A stretch of DNA of 35,937 nucleotides. Origin: Thermomicrobiales bacterium (GTDB lineage: Bacteria > Chloroflexota > Chloroflexia > Thermomicrobiales > UBA6265). Below, piece by piece: positions 25,057 to 33,847 of the stretch (position 1 is its first letter; each line of letters begins with the position of its first letter). The notes beneath the pieces are model-generated. The model ran no database searches. It saw only the letters and a list, made by a program, of their open reading frames with translations, and had not been told where the DNA came from. The stretch spans positions 1-35,937 of the forward strand of contig JADYYO010000016.1 in the NCBI GenBank assembly GCA_020853615.1, written 5' to 3'. A program made the position numbers and the translations under genes.

Positions 25057-25470
25057 ATGGTCGGGCAGTTGAGCCCGGATGAGATCGAAGGCTTGTTGCG
25101 GCGGCAGCGGGTCGGTCGGATCGCCTACATCATCGACGATCAGCCCTATATCGTGCCGGTCAATTACGCCTACGACGGTGCGGCCGTCTACGTGGCGAGT
25201 GGCGAGGGGCAGAAGATCGCGGTAATGCGGGCGCGGCCACGCGTCTGTTTCGAGATCGATGACATCGACCAGTCCGCGATCTGGCGCAGCGTCGTGGCGA
25301 TCGGGGTGTACGAGGAGTTGACATGCGACTGCGAGCGGCGCGCCGCGCTCGCGCGCATCGGCCCGGAGTGGGAGACGCGGATTCCGGATGAGTGGGACGT
25401 TCCCGATGATGTCGTCGTCTTCCGGATTCGCCTGCTCGAAAAGAGCGGCCGGTTCGGGCGCGAGGAGTAG
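25057..25470 (+). CDS. Pyridoxamine 5'-phosphate oxidase (PPOX)/FMN-binding split-barrel family protein
   Basis: 137 aa from ATG at 25057. MVGQLSPDEIEGLLRRQRVGRIAYIIDDQPYIVPVNYAYDGAAVYVASGEGQKIAVMRARPRVCFEIDDID...WRSVVAIGVYEEL. Confidence 0.88.
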   Translation: MVGQLSPDEIEGLLRRQRVGRIAYIIDDQPYIVPVNYAYDGAAVYVASGEGQKIAVMRARPRVCFEIDDIDQSAIWRSVVAIGVYEELTCDCERRAALARIGPEWETRIPDEWDVPDDVVVFRIRLLEKSGRFGREE

Positions 25471-25474
25471 GGGG

Positions 25475-26164
25475 TTGGCGCGCCTGGCCAGGCTCGTCGC
25501 GGGCGGCGCGCTGGCGCTCCTCGTCGGCGCGCCGCTGGCCGGGCCGCCCGTCTCGGCCGCGCACCTGTCACCAAGCGTGCCGATGGCTGGCGCGATCGCA
25601 CGGTGGCAGACGGGGGAGCACGAGGACGAGACGGCCGTGCTGAGCCGGCAGGGCGCAGAGGGGATGGCCGCTCTGCAACGGCTGACCGCCGTCGAGGTGG
25701 ACAACCCGCTGCCCGCACCGGAAGTGACCATCGATTTTGGGGCGACCGCGACGGCAGAGGCCGTCGCCAGCGCGACCGCCGTGGCGAATATCGACGCGAC
25801 GGCGACCGCCGCGGCCGCGACGACGGTCGCGCTGGCGGTCGAGGCGACGATGGAGGCCGAAGCCACGTCCGCCGCAAGCACCGCCACCGCCATCGCCCGG
25901 CAGGAGGCGGCAGCGAGCGCGACGGCGGAGGCCGAGCAGCGCGCGGCGGAGCGCGCGACCGCGACGGCTAGGGCGCGACGAGCCACGCCGGCAGCAGCGG
26001 TCATGGCGGCCGTTCCACCCGCTGCCGGCGACGCGCCGGGAGCAGGCCGCGAAGCCCTCCTCCCGATTGCGCTCCTGCCGCCGCTCGCCAGCCTGCTCGG
26101 CGTGGCGATCTGGCGCCGGCAGCGGGAGCCGTTCCTGCTGAAGGCGAAACCGGCCCGGGGATAG
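25475..26164 (+). CDS. Exported Ala/Thr-rich low-complexity protein with C-terminal hydrophobic anchor
   Basis: TTG start candidate 25475. Signal-like LARLVAGGALALLVGAPLAGPPVSAAH, then ATATAEAVASATAVANIDATATAAAATTVALAVEATMEAEATSAASTATA..., ending LLPIALLPPLASLLGVAIWRRQRE. Confidence 0.6.
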   Translation: MARLARLVAGGALALLVGAPLAGPPVSAAHLSPSVPMAGAIARWQTGEHEDETAVLSRQGAEGMAALQRLTAVEVDNPLPAPEVTIDFGATATAEAVASATAVANIDATATAAAATTVALAVEATMEAEATSAASTATAIARQEAAASATAEAEQRAAERATATARARRATPAAAVMAAVPPAAGDAPGAGREALLPIALLPPLASLLGVAIWRRQREPFLLKAKPARG

Positions 26165-26177
26165 GAGGTTCGCACGG

Positions 26178-26735
26178 GTGAATGCGAGGCGAACGGTAGT
26201 TGTCGCCGAGGAGGACGCTGGCGCGGCAGAGGCCACCCCTCGGGTGGCGCCCATCGAGTACCTGTTCGGGCCGGGGGAGGAGGCGCCGGCCGACGCCGGC
26301 GAGGCGATTCGCTACGAGCGGGGCGCGCTGATCTACGCGGTCGATGGTCCGATCGGGACGCTGAAGCACCTGGTGATCGACGAGGAGATGGCCGAGGTCA
26401 AGGCGCTCGTGGTGCGCGTGACGGCGCGGAACGAATCGGTGCTGGTGCCGCCCGACCTGGTCGACCGGAGCGCCGGCGGCGCGCTGCTGCTGACCGTGAC
26501 GCAGGAGCAGTTCGCCAGGGGGGCGAGCCGCTCGCCCCGCTTCGAGACGCGAATGTTCACCCGGGCGAGCGCGGAGACGGTCGGCAAGATCATCCCGATG
26601 GTCTTCCGCGGCGACGCGCGGCGGTCGGTGGCGGCCATCTCGCGCAACCACGTCGAAACCGCCGCCTCACGCGATGCGCTGCCGCCGGCGCCAAACGAGC
26701 GCCGCCCGTGGAAGCGGCTCTTCGCCCGGGGTTGA
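26178..26735 (+). CDS. PRC-barrel-like domain protein
   Basis: GTG start. RYERGALIYAVDGPIGTLKHLVIDEEMAEVKALVVRVTARNESVLVPPDLVDRSAGGALLLTVTQEQF resembles PRC-barrel. Confidence 0.65.
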   Translation: MNARRTVVVAEEDAGAAEATPRVAPIEYLFGPGEEAPADAGEAIRYERGALIYAVDGPIGTLKHLVIDEEMAEVKALVVRVTARNESVLVPPDLVDRSAGGALLLTVTQEQFARGASRSPRFETRMFTRASAETVGKIIPMVFRGDARRSVAAISRNHVETAASRDALPPAPNERRPWKRLFARG

Positions 26736-26749
26736 CAGACCACACGGCT

Positions 26750-26868
26750 GTAGGGGCGACGCCTGCGTCGCCCGCCTTCCGCAGCCGGGGCGGTCCCTTC
26801 TGGCAGCGCCATTGCCATCATCGACATGCGCGGCGGGTTGGGCCGGGCGACGCAGGCGTCGCCCCTAC
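26750..26868 (+). repeat. REPIN/MITE-like element, family A, copy 3 (119 bp)
   Basis: GTAGGGGCGACGCCTGCGTCGCCCG ... CGGGCGACGCAGGCGTCGCCCCTAC (perfect 25-bp terminal inverted repeats), with internal TGGCAGCGCCATTGCCA. Confidence 0.88.
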
Positions 26869-26930
26869 GACCGGGAGGACTCTGGCGGCATCACCTCGGA
26901 AGCCGTCAACCTTGGTCCCTGGGCGATTGG

Positions 26931-27284
26931 ATGAAACAGCATCCCTTGAAAGCGATCAACTGCCGGAACGAGCGCGTCTTTCTCGACGATCTGCGCGAGG
27001 CGAAGGGGTTCTGGCGCACGTTCGCCGGGCTCATGCTACGCCCTGCGCTTCCCGCCGGCGAGGGGCTCCTCTTCCGGCCGGGGCGCAGCGTGCACACCCA
27101 CTTCATGCGCTTCCCGATCGACCTGGTCTTTCTCGACGAGGAGGGGCGGGTGCAGGCGATCCGGGAGGCGATGCCGCCCTGGCGCTTCGACCTGCGCAAC
27201 GCGGCGGTCCTGATCGAGGCGAACGTGGGCGCCGCGCGCGCCGCTGATCTGCACGTGGGCGACCGCCTGCGCTTCGACGCCTGA
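26931..27284 (+). CDS. DUF192 family protein
   Basis: 117 aa. REAKGFWRTFAGLMLRPALPAGEGLLFRPGRSVHTHFMRFPIDLVFLDEEGRVQAIREAMPPWRFDLRNAAVLIEANVGAARAADLHVGDRL. Confidence 0.9.
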   Translation: MKQHPLKAINCRNERVFLDDLREAKGFWRTFAGLMLRPALPAGEGLLFRPGRSVHTHFMRFPIDLVFLDEEGRVQAIREAMPPWRFDLRNAAVLIEANVGAARAADLHVGDRLRFDA

Positions 27285-27360
27285 TCGGAGGCAACGTCCG
27301 CCGATTCGCGCACGGCGTCCTGACGCACCCGCGATCCAGCACCAGTCCGCCGGGGCATTC

Positions 27361-27446
27361 GTGTCTTCCTGAACGAAGCGAAGGATCTCGGCTCTCTGAA
27401 ACGGCGTTACTCCGGAGCCGAGATGCTTCGTTCCCCGGCATGACAC
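27361..27446. repeat. REPIN-like inverted repeat, family B
   Basis: gtgtcttcctgaacgaagcgaaggatctcggctc ... gagccgagatgcttcgttccccggcatgacac, imperfect inverted arms of ~32 bp between convergent genes. Confidence 0.75.
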
Positions 27447-27499
27447 ATGTCTTGGGCGTTGATCCTCTCAACGGAATGATCGTATTCAGGACGCCGGAA

Positions 27500-28108
27500 T
27501 CAGGAGCCCGCTGGCATCCCGCCGAGCTGGCTGGCCGGGATCAGGAAGGCCGGCACCTCCGAGCCATCGATGTCGATGAGGAGGGCGAGATCGCCAGGAG
27601 ACCGGGCCACCGGGATGCGAAAGGCGGCGGCAATGGCAGCTCCGGAGGCGAGCTGGCTCGGCGTGGCGCACGATGCCGCCGCACCGCCGCTGCCGCCACT
27701 CAGGATGTCGCTCAGCTCGGGGTTCGGGCGCAGCCGAGTGTCCGGGGCGATCAACGTCAACTGCTGGCAGCCGACGCTCGCCGCCGACTCGCCGTCCGCC
27801 GCCTGCAGCGTGCAGCCGATGAGGCGGTAGTTGCCGCCCACCTCGCCGATGCAGACGGCGACCAGCCGCAGGCCGGGGATGCAGGCGGAGTGCCCTGCCG
27901 CCCAGCGGGTGCTGATGTCGGCCGGCATGTTCACCTCGCGCGGGGTCGAGATGCCGATGCCGTTGCAGCCGGGGCCGTAGTCGGCGTTCCGCTGCTTCAA
28001 CTCCTCGATGTAGCGAAGCTGCGAGCCCTCCTGCGCGCGCGCCGGCACGATGCCGGCCGCCAGCGCGAGCAGGGCAACGGCGAGCGTCATGAGAAGCGAG
28101 CGAACCAT
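27500..28108 (-). CDS. Secreted hypothetical protein
   Basis: Start taken at the Met of MVRSLLMTLAVALLALAAGIVPARAQ (signal peptide) within the 27500-28138 ORF. Cys-containing mature region; no family recognised. Confidence 0.6.
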   Translation of the reverse strand: MVRSLLMTLAVALLALAAGIVPARAQEGSQLRYIEELKQRNADYGPGCNGIGISTPREVNMPADISTRWAAGHSACIPGLRLVAVCIGEVGGNYRLIGCTLQAADGESAASVGCQQLTLIAPDTRLRPNPELSDILSGGSGGAAASCATPSQLASGAAIAAAFRIPVARSPGDLALLIDIDGSEVPAFLIPASQLGGMPAGS

Positions 28109-28184
28109 CGGGGCGAGCCTCCAGACCATGACGCGCAATCAGCTCACCATCCTCACGATCGCGTGCTCGCGCCGCGCCGGCATC

Positions 28185-28267
28185 GCGTCATGCTGAGCGT
28201 GCGAAGCATCTCGATCCGGGGCGCGTGCGTCCGAAGGCGAGATCCCTCGCTCCGCTCAGGATGCCAC
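28185..28267. repeat. REPIN-like inverted repeat, family B
   Basis: gcgtcatgctgagcgtgcgaagcatctcgat ... gcgagatccctcgctccgctcaggatgccac, imperfect inverted arms between genes. Confidence 0.7.
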
Positions 28268-28287
28268 GGATTACGCGGCGCCGCACT

Positions 28288-30417
28288 CTAGCGCCGCAGG
28301 AGGAGGAGCGAGCGCGCTGGCATGTCGAAGGGCTCGCCGGCGGTGATGATCCGCGCGCCGACCGGGTCGACCGTGCCGGCGGCCGTGTCGACGACGACCT
28401 GCCACTCGTCGTTCCCCTCCGGCGGCAGGCAGAACTGCACCGGCTCGTAGTGGCCGTTGAGGAGGAGGAAGAGATCGTCGTCGACAACGCGGTTCCCCTC
28501 GGCGTCGACCTCGAGCAGCGCCTTGCCGCCGAGGCGCATGGCGATGGCGCGCGCCCATCCCTCCTCCCACTCCTGGTCGGTCATCGGCTGGCCGTCGGGG
28601 CGGAACCAGGCGAGGTCCTCCACCTCGGAGCCGCGAATCTTTCGCCCCTGGAAGAAGCGGGGCCGACCGAGGCTCGGGTGGCGCTCGCGGACAGCGATCA
28701 GCGCGCGCATGAACTCGAGGAAGGCGCGCTTCCGGTCGTCGAGGGTCCAGTCGACCCAACTGATCTCGTTGTCCTGCGCGTAGACGTTGTTGTTCCCGCA
28801 TTGTGTGCGGCTCAGCTCGTCGCCGTGCGAGATCATCGGCACCCCCTGTGAGAGGAGGAGGGTTGCCATCAGGTTCCGCTTCGTCTGCTCGCGGGCGGCG
28901 ACGATCGCCGGGTCGTTGGTCGGCCCCTCGACGCCATGGTTCCACGACAGGTTGTGGTCGATGCCGTCGCGGTTCCCCTCGCCGTTCGCCTCGTTGTGCT
29001 TCTCGTTGTAGCTGACCAGATCCTGCAGGGTAAAGCCGTCGTGGGCGGTGACGAAGTTGATGCTGGCGTAGGGGCGGCGGCCGTCCCCCTGGTAGAGGTC
29101 GGAGGAGCCAGTGAGACGGTAGGCGAGCTCGGAGATGGCGACGTCGCCTCCCTTCCAGTAGTCGCGCACGCTGTCGCGGAACTTGTCGTTCCACTCGCTC
29201 CAGAGAGCGGGGAAGTTGCCGACCTGGTACCCCCCCTCGCCGATGTCCCACGGCTCGCCGATCAGCTTGACGCGGGAGAGGACCGGGTCCTGGTGGATGA
29301 CGTCGAAGAAGGAGCCGAGGCGGTCGACGTCGTGGAACTCGCGCGCCAGCGCCGAGGCGAGGTCGAAGCGGAAGCCGTCGACGTGCATCTCCTCCACCCA
29401 GTAGCGGAGCGAGTCCATGATCAACTGCAGCACCTGCGGGTGGACGGCGTTGAGGGTATTGCCGGTGCCGGTGTAGTCCATGTAGTAGCGGGGGTTGTCG
29501 GGGACGAGCCGATAGTAGCTGGCGTTGTCGATGCCGCGGAAGGAGAGGGTCGGCCCGAGCTGGTTCCCCTCGGCGGTGTGGTTGTAGACGACGTCGAGGA
29601 TCACCTCGATGCCGGCGGCGTGCAGCGCCTTCACCATCTGCTTGAACTCGGTCACCTGCCCGCCCTGGTCGCCGCTGCTGGAGTAGCGCGCCTCCGGAGC
29701 GAAGTAGCCGATCGTGTTGTAGCCCCAGTAGTTGGTCAGCCCCTGTTCCAGCAGGTGCCGGTCGTCGAGGAAGGCGTGCACCGGCAGCAGCTCGACGGCG
29801 GTGACGCCCAGCTCCTTGAGGTAGGCGATCACCGGCGGCGCGGCCAGGCCGGCGTAGGTGCCCCGCAGGTCGTCGGGCAGGTCCGGGTGGCGCGCGGTAA
29901 AGCCTTTTACGTGCATTTCGTAAATGACGGAGTCGTGCAGCGGGGTGTCGGGCCGGCGGTCGTCGCCCCAGTCGAACGTGCCGTCGATGACGATCGCCTT
30001 CGGCACGCCGCGGGCGTCGTCTTTCCTCCCCTGGGTCAGGTCGTCCTTGCCGAGACGATAGCCGAAGACGGGCGCGTTCCAGTCGACGCCGCCGGAGATG
30101 GCGCGGGCGTAGGGATCGATGAGGAGCTTGGCCGCGTTGAAGCGGTGCCCCGCCTTCGGCTCCCACGGCCCATGGACGCGATAGCCGTATCGCTGGCCGG
30201 GGCCAACCCCGGGCAGGTAGCCGTGCCAGATGTGGGCGGTCATCTCGTGCAGCGGCACGCAGCCGGTCTGCTTCCCCTTCTCGTCGAAGAGGCAGAGCTC
30301 CACGTCCGTCGCATTCTCGCTGAAGAGGGCGAAGTTCGTTCCCTCCGCGTCGGGCGTCGCGCCGAGCGGGAATCGCGTCCCGGGCAGGACGCGATGCTCC
30401 GTGGTCACGCCACGCAT
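28288..30417 (-). CDS. glgX: Glycogen debranching enzyme GlgX
   Basis: 709 aa. [125 protein letters not shown]. Confidence 0.97.
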   Translation of the reverse strand: MRGVTTEHRVLPGTRFPLGATPDAEGTNFALFSENATDVELCLFDEKGKQTGCVPLHEMTAHIWHGYLPGVGPGQRYGYRVHGPWEPKAGHRFNAAKLLIDPYARAISGGVDWNAPVFGYRLGKDDLTQGRKDDARGVPKAIVIDGTFDWGDDRRPDTPLHDSVIYEMHVKGFTARHPDLPDDLRGTYAGLAAPPVIAYLKELGVTAVELLPVHAFLDDRHLLEQGLTNYWGYNTIGYFAPEARYSSSGDQGGQVTEFKQMVKALHAAGIEVILDVVYNHTAEGNQLGPTLSFRGIDNASYYRLVPDNPRYYMDYTGTGNTLNAVHPQVLQLIMDSLRYWVEEMHVDGFRFDLASALAREFHDVDRLGSFFDVIHQDPVLSRVKLIGEPWDIGEGGYQVGNFPALWSEWNDKFRDSVRDYWKGGDVAISELAYRLTGSSDLYQGDGRRPYASINFVTAHDGFTLQDLVSYNEKHNEANGEGNRDGIDHNLSWNHGVEGPTNDPAIVAAREQTKRNLMATLLLSQGVPMISHGDELSRTQCGNNNVYAQDNEISWVDWTLDDRKRAFLEFMRALIAVRERHPSLGRPRFFQGRKIRGSEVEDLAWFRPDGQPMTDQEWEEGWARAIAMRLGGKALLEVDAEGNRVVDDDLFLLLNGHYEPVQFCLPPEGNDEWQVVVDTAAGTVDPVGARIITAGEPFDMPARSLLLLRR

Positions 30418-30626
30418 TCATCTTCCTCCAGAACCTCACGAATCATGCGGGAAGCCACCCTACCACGCGCGCGGGGAAGCGCACATCTCGTGCCGGGCCA
30501 GTGCCGGTGCCGTGGAGGGTAGCCCGAGCTTCCCGATCGGGCGCGGTGGCACCTGTCGTGCGATGACCGAAGGCGAGGCGGAGAACCGCCGACACACGAT
30601 TGAGTGCATTCAGGAGTACCGTTTCG

Positions 30627-31142
30627 ATGGCGATGACGACGCCGCGGGATCTCTTCATCCACGACCTGTCGGACGCGATGAGCGCCGAGCAGCAGATCCT
30701 CAAGATGCTGCCGGAGCTGGCGAAGGAGTCGCAGATCCCGGAGATTCGGCAGGCCTATCAGCAGCACGAGCAGGAGACGCAGCAGCACGTGCAGCGCCTG
30801 CAGCAGGTCTTCCAGCTCCTCGGCAAGCAGCCGGAGAAGACGACCTGCTTCGCGATCCAGGGGATCGCCGAGGAGCACCGGGCGCTGCACAAGGAGCAGC
30901 CCGCGCCGCCGGTGCTGGAGATGGCCAACCTCGGTGGCGCCGACCAGACCGAGCACCTCGAGATGGCAATGTACACCTCGCTGGTGCAGATGGCGAAGGA
31001 TCTCGGCCAGCAGCAGACGGCGCAACTGCTGCAGCAGAACCTCGATCAGGAGAAGGCGATGGCCAAGCGGATCGAGGGTTTCTCGAAGTCGCTCGGCAAG
31101 CAGATGGCGAGCAGCGCGAGCGGCGCCCACGCGGCCCGCTAG
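30627..31142 (+). CDS. DUF892 (YciE/YciF-like) ferritin-like protein
   Basis: 171 aa from ATG at 30627. TPRDLFIHDLSDAMSAEQQILKMLPELAKESQIPEIRQAYQQHEQETQQHVQRLQQVFQLLGKQPEKTTCFAIQGIAEEH. Confidence 0.92.
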   Translation: MAMTTPRDLFIHDLSDAMSAEQQILKMLPELAKESQIPEIRQAYQQHEQETQQHVQRLQQVFQLLGKQPEKTTCFAIQGIAEEHRALHKEQPAPPVLEMANLGGADQTEHLEMAMYTSLVQMAKDLGQQQTAQLLQQNLDQEKAMAKRIEGFSKSLGKQMASSASGAHAAR

Positions 31143-31253
31143 GCAGTCGAGACAGGCGCGCCGCGCTCGATAATCAGGCCCCGGTGCAGATTGCCCGCTT
31201 CCCGGTCCTCGAGCCGGGCGGCGGGCAGTCGCTTCGTGTAACGAGGACGAGGA

Positions 31254-33206
31254 ATGGCGCAGGAACGCGCGGCAGAGCAGAGCGAGAGGCCAGGGCGGCG
31301 CCGCGCGGTCGGCGTCGAGGTGCTGCCAGACGGGGCGGTCCACGCCCGCGTCTGGGCGCCTTTTGCTGGAGAGCGAGGCATCGCGGTCGCGCTCGAGGGC
31401 GGCCCCGGCACGGAAGATGGCGAGCCGGTCATCGTGCCGCTGCAGCCGGAGCCGCGCGGCTACTTCTCTGGTTTCCTGCCGAGCGCCGGCCCCGGCACGC
31501 ACTACCGCTTCCGTCTCGGCGGCGAGGATCTCGCCGCCGACCCGGCCTCGCGTTTCCAACCGGAGGGGGTGCACGGGCCCTCGCAGGTCGTCGATCTCGC
31601 GGCCTTCCCCTGGGAGATCGATCAGTGGCAGCTTCCCCCCTTCCCCGAGTGGATGATCTACGAGCTGCACGTCGGCGCCTTCACTCCGGAGGGGACCTTC
31701 GAGGCGATCATCCCGCGCCTGCCGTACCTGAAAGAGCTCGGCGTGACCGTCATCGAGCTGATGCCGGTCGCCCAGTTCCCGGGGCAGCGGAACTGGGGCT
31801 ACGACGGCGTCTTCCCCTATGCCGCGCAGAACAGTTACGGCGGTCCCGTAGGGCTGCAGCGGCTGGTCGACGCCGCGCACCGGGAGGAGATCGGCATCCT
31901 CCTCGACGTCGTCTACAACCACCTCGGCCCGGAAGGGAACGTGCTTCACCGCTTCGGCCCCTACTTCACCGACCGCTACTGCACCCCCTGGGGCGACGCC
32001 CTCAACTACGACGGGCCGGACAGCGACGAGGTGCGCGCTTTCTTTATCGATAGCGCCCTGATGTGGCTGGAGGAGTTCCGCGTCGACGGCTTCCGGCTCG
32101 ACGCCGTCCACCAGATCTACGACCCGCACGCGCAACCCTTCCTGGCCGAGCTAGCCGACGCGGTCCACGAGCGGGCGGGGGAGCTGGGGCGGCCGGCGGT
32201 ACTGATTGCCGAGAGCGACCTCAACGACCCGAAGCTGATCCTGCCCCGCTCGATCGGCGGCTACGAGCTCGACGCGCAGTGGGCCGACGACTTCTGTCAC
32301 GCGCTGGAGGCGCAGCTCATCGGTGAATCGAGCACCTACGCCCCCGACTTCGGCGCGTTCGCGGCGCTCGGCAAGGCGATGCGCGAGGCCTTCGTCTTCA
32401 CCGGCCAGTACAGCCAGATGCGCCGCCGCCACTACGGCCGGCCCTCGGAGCCGGCGACGAGCGCACAGTTCGTCGTCTTCCTGCAGAACCACGATCAGGT
32501 CGGCAACCGGCCCGGCGGGCTGCGGCTGGGGCGCCACATCATCTTCGCCCAGCGCAAGCTCGGCGCGGCGACCGTCCTCCTCTCCCCGTATGTGCCCCTC
32601 CTCTTCATGGGGGAGGAGTACGGGGAGCCGAACCCCTTCCTCTACGTCACTGACCACAGCGACCAGGCCTTGATCGAGGGGGTGCGCGCCGGCCGGCTCG
32701 CCGATTTCGCGCATTGGGATTGGAGCGCCGAGGACGCCGCGCCCGACCCCCAGGATCTCACCAGCCTCGAGCGCTCGCGGCTGCAGCTCGACCTGCACAA
32801 GGACCAGACGGAATCGGCGGCGGAGTATCGCGCCCTCTACCAGTGGTACCGGACGCTGCTGGCGCTGCGGCGCGCCCTGCCCGCGCTGACCGACCCGGAG
32901 GCGACGCGCGAGGTGATCACCTGGGACGACGAGCGGGTGCTCCTCATGCAGAGCCTGAGCCACGACCGCGCGAGCGAGACGCTGGTGATCCTCGCCTTCG
33001 ACGCTGGAGAGCAAACCGTGACGCTGCCGGCGTTGCAGGGGGAGTGGATCAAGCGCCTCGACGCCGGCGACGCCCACTTCCTCGGCGATCGCCCCGGCGG
33101 CCCCGATCGGCTCGATGCCGACGCCCCGGCCGCGCTCACCCTGGCGTCGTATGCAGCGCTCCTGTACGAGCGCGTCGATTCGGGATGCCCGTCGGCCTCC
33201 TCGTGA
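31254..33206 (+). CDS. treZ: Malto-oligosyltrehalose trehalohydrolase TreZ
   Basis: 650 aa. GVEVLPDGAVHARVWAPFA, VDGFRLDAVHQIYD, VLIAESDLNDPKLI, QFVVFLQNHDQVGNRPGGLRLG, LLSPYVPLLFMGEEYGEPNPFLYVTDHSD. Confidence 0.94.
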   Translation: MAQERAAEQSERPGRRRAVGVEVLPDGAVHARVWAPFAGERGIAVALEGGPGTEDGEPVIVPLQPEPRGYFSGFLPSAGPGTHYRFRLGGEDLAADPASRFQPEGVHGPSQVVDLAAFPWEIDQWQLPPFPEWMIYELHVGAFTPEGTFEAIIPRLPYLKELGVTVIELMPVAQFPGQRNWGYDGVFPYAAQNSYGGPVGLQRLVDAAHREEIGILLDVVYNHLGPEGNVLHRFGPYFTDRYCTPWGDALNYDGPDSDEVRAFFIDSALMWLEEFRVDGFRLDAVHQIYDPHAQPFLAELADAVHERAGELGRPAVLIAESDLNDPKLILPRSIGGYELDAQWADDFCHALEAQLIGESSTYAPDFGAFAALGKAMREAFVFTGQYSQMRRRHYGRPSEPATSAQFVVFLQNHDQVGNRPGGLRLGRHIIFAQRKLGAATVLLSPYVPLLFMGEEYGEPNPFLYVTDHSDQALIEGVRAGRLADFAHWDWSAEDAAPDPQDLTSLERSRLQLDLHKDQTESAAEYRALYQWYRTLLALRRALPALTDPEATREVITWDDERVLLMQSLSHDRASETLVILAFDAGEQTVTLPALQGEWIKRLDAGDAHFLGDRPGGPDRLDADAPAALTLASYAALLYERVDSGCPSASS

Positions 33207-33330
33207 CTATCGTCTTCCACACGGATCTCTCTCAGAGAGAGATGGAGAATCCGTCCTTGCCGTAGTGCTGGGGATGGTGGGGATAACCGGGAATCCGCGC
33301 GCCAGCGCGACGATTTCCGAGTGAAGAGGG

Positions 33331-33652
33331 TGTGGATAGGTTGTCCACATCTCCCCGCCGGGCCCCATGCCGCCCGGGCCAGACCTGTGCCAATTCACGC
33401 ACACCCCCTCTGCCGCCCACGTGCCGTGTCCCGCTCATCCCCGACGGGAAGCGGCTTTTCCGCACCCTTTTCCCCAGCCTGAATGCGTTATCCACATCGG
33501 CTGTCCACTTATCCACATCGGCCCGCACGGCTGTGACAGACCGGCAGGGCCGGTGCCTGACGTGCACGCATGGTTCCGCGGTGACAGCAGCTGTGCCAGA
33601 CCGTGACAGCGCGGCGACCGGCAGGCACGGGATGTGGATAACCGGTGGATAG
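33331..33652. other. DnaA-box cluster (candidate oriC or DnaA-binding region)
   Basis: TTATCCACA at 33488-33496 and 33509-33517 (+); TGTGGATAA at 33633-33641 (perfect, -). One-mismatch boxes TGTGGATAG (33331-33339) and TTGTCCACA (33341-33349). Weaker GGTGGATAG (33644-33652). Confidence 0.6.
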
Positions 33653-33847
33653 CCGCAGGAGGGTTGCTGGCGGAGCGTCGGCTGGTTGACCGAAGCGCAA
33701 TCGGCTGAATCCAGACTGGCGGCGCGTCAACGGGCGGGGAAGTCGTGGCCGGTCGCCTCTGGTAGACTATGAAGATGACATAAATGCTGACCCGAGGGGT
33801 CGGATATGCCCGGCGCGGCGGCCTGAGCTTCGCGGAATGGGGAAGCG

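Noticed and set aside
28936-30522. 528-aa plus-strand ORF opposite glgX
   Set aside because: Val/Glu/Asp/Ala antisense frame of a well-supported GlgX; no independent motifs.
33222-33253. cggatctctctcagagagagatggagaatccg as a treZ terminator
   Set aside because: It can fold, but pairing is imperfect and there is no T-tract; not strong enough to list as a feature.
33207-33730. Small ORFs in the DnaA-box gap (33207-33404, 33332-33652, 33367-33606, 33509-33730)
   Set aside because: Overlapping ORFs on both strands spanning repeated box motifs, with no RBS or domain.
33660-33847. Metal riboswitch upstream of the P1B-4 ATPase
   Set aside because: I could find small stems only (GACCC/GGGTC; GCTTC/GAAGC) and no recognised conserved riboswitch core. 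An Infernal/Rfam scan would decide.
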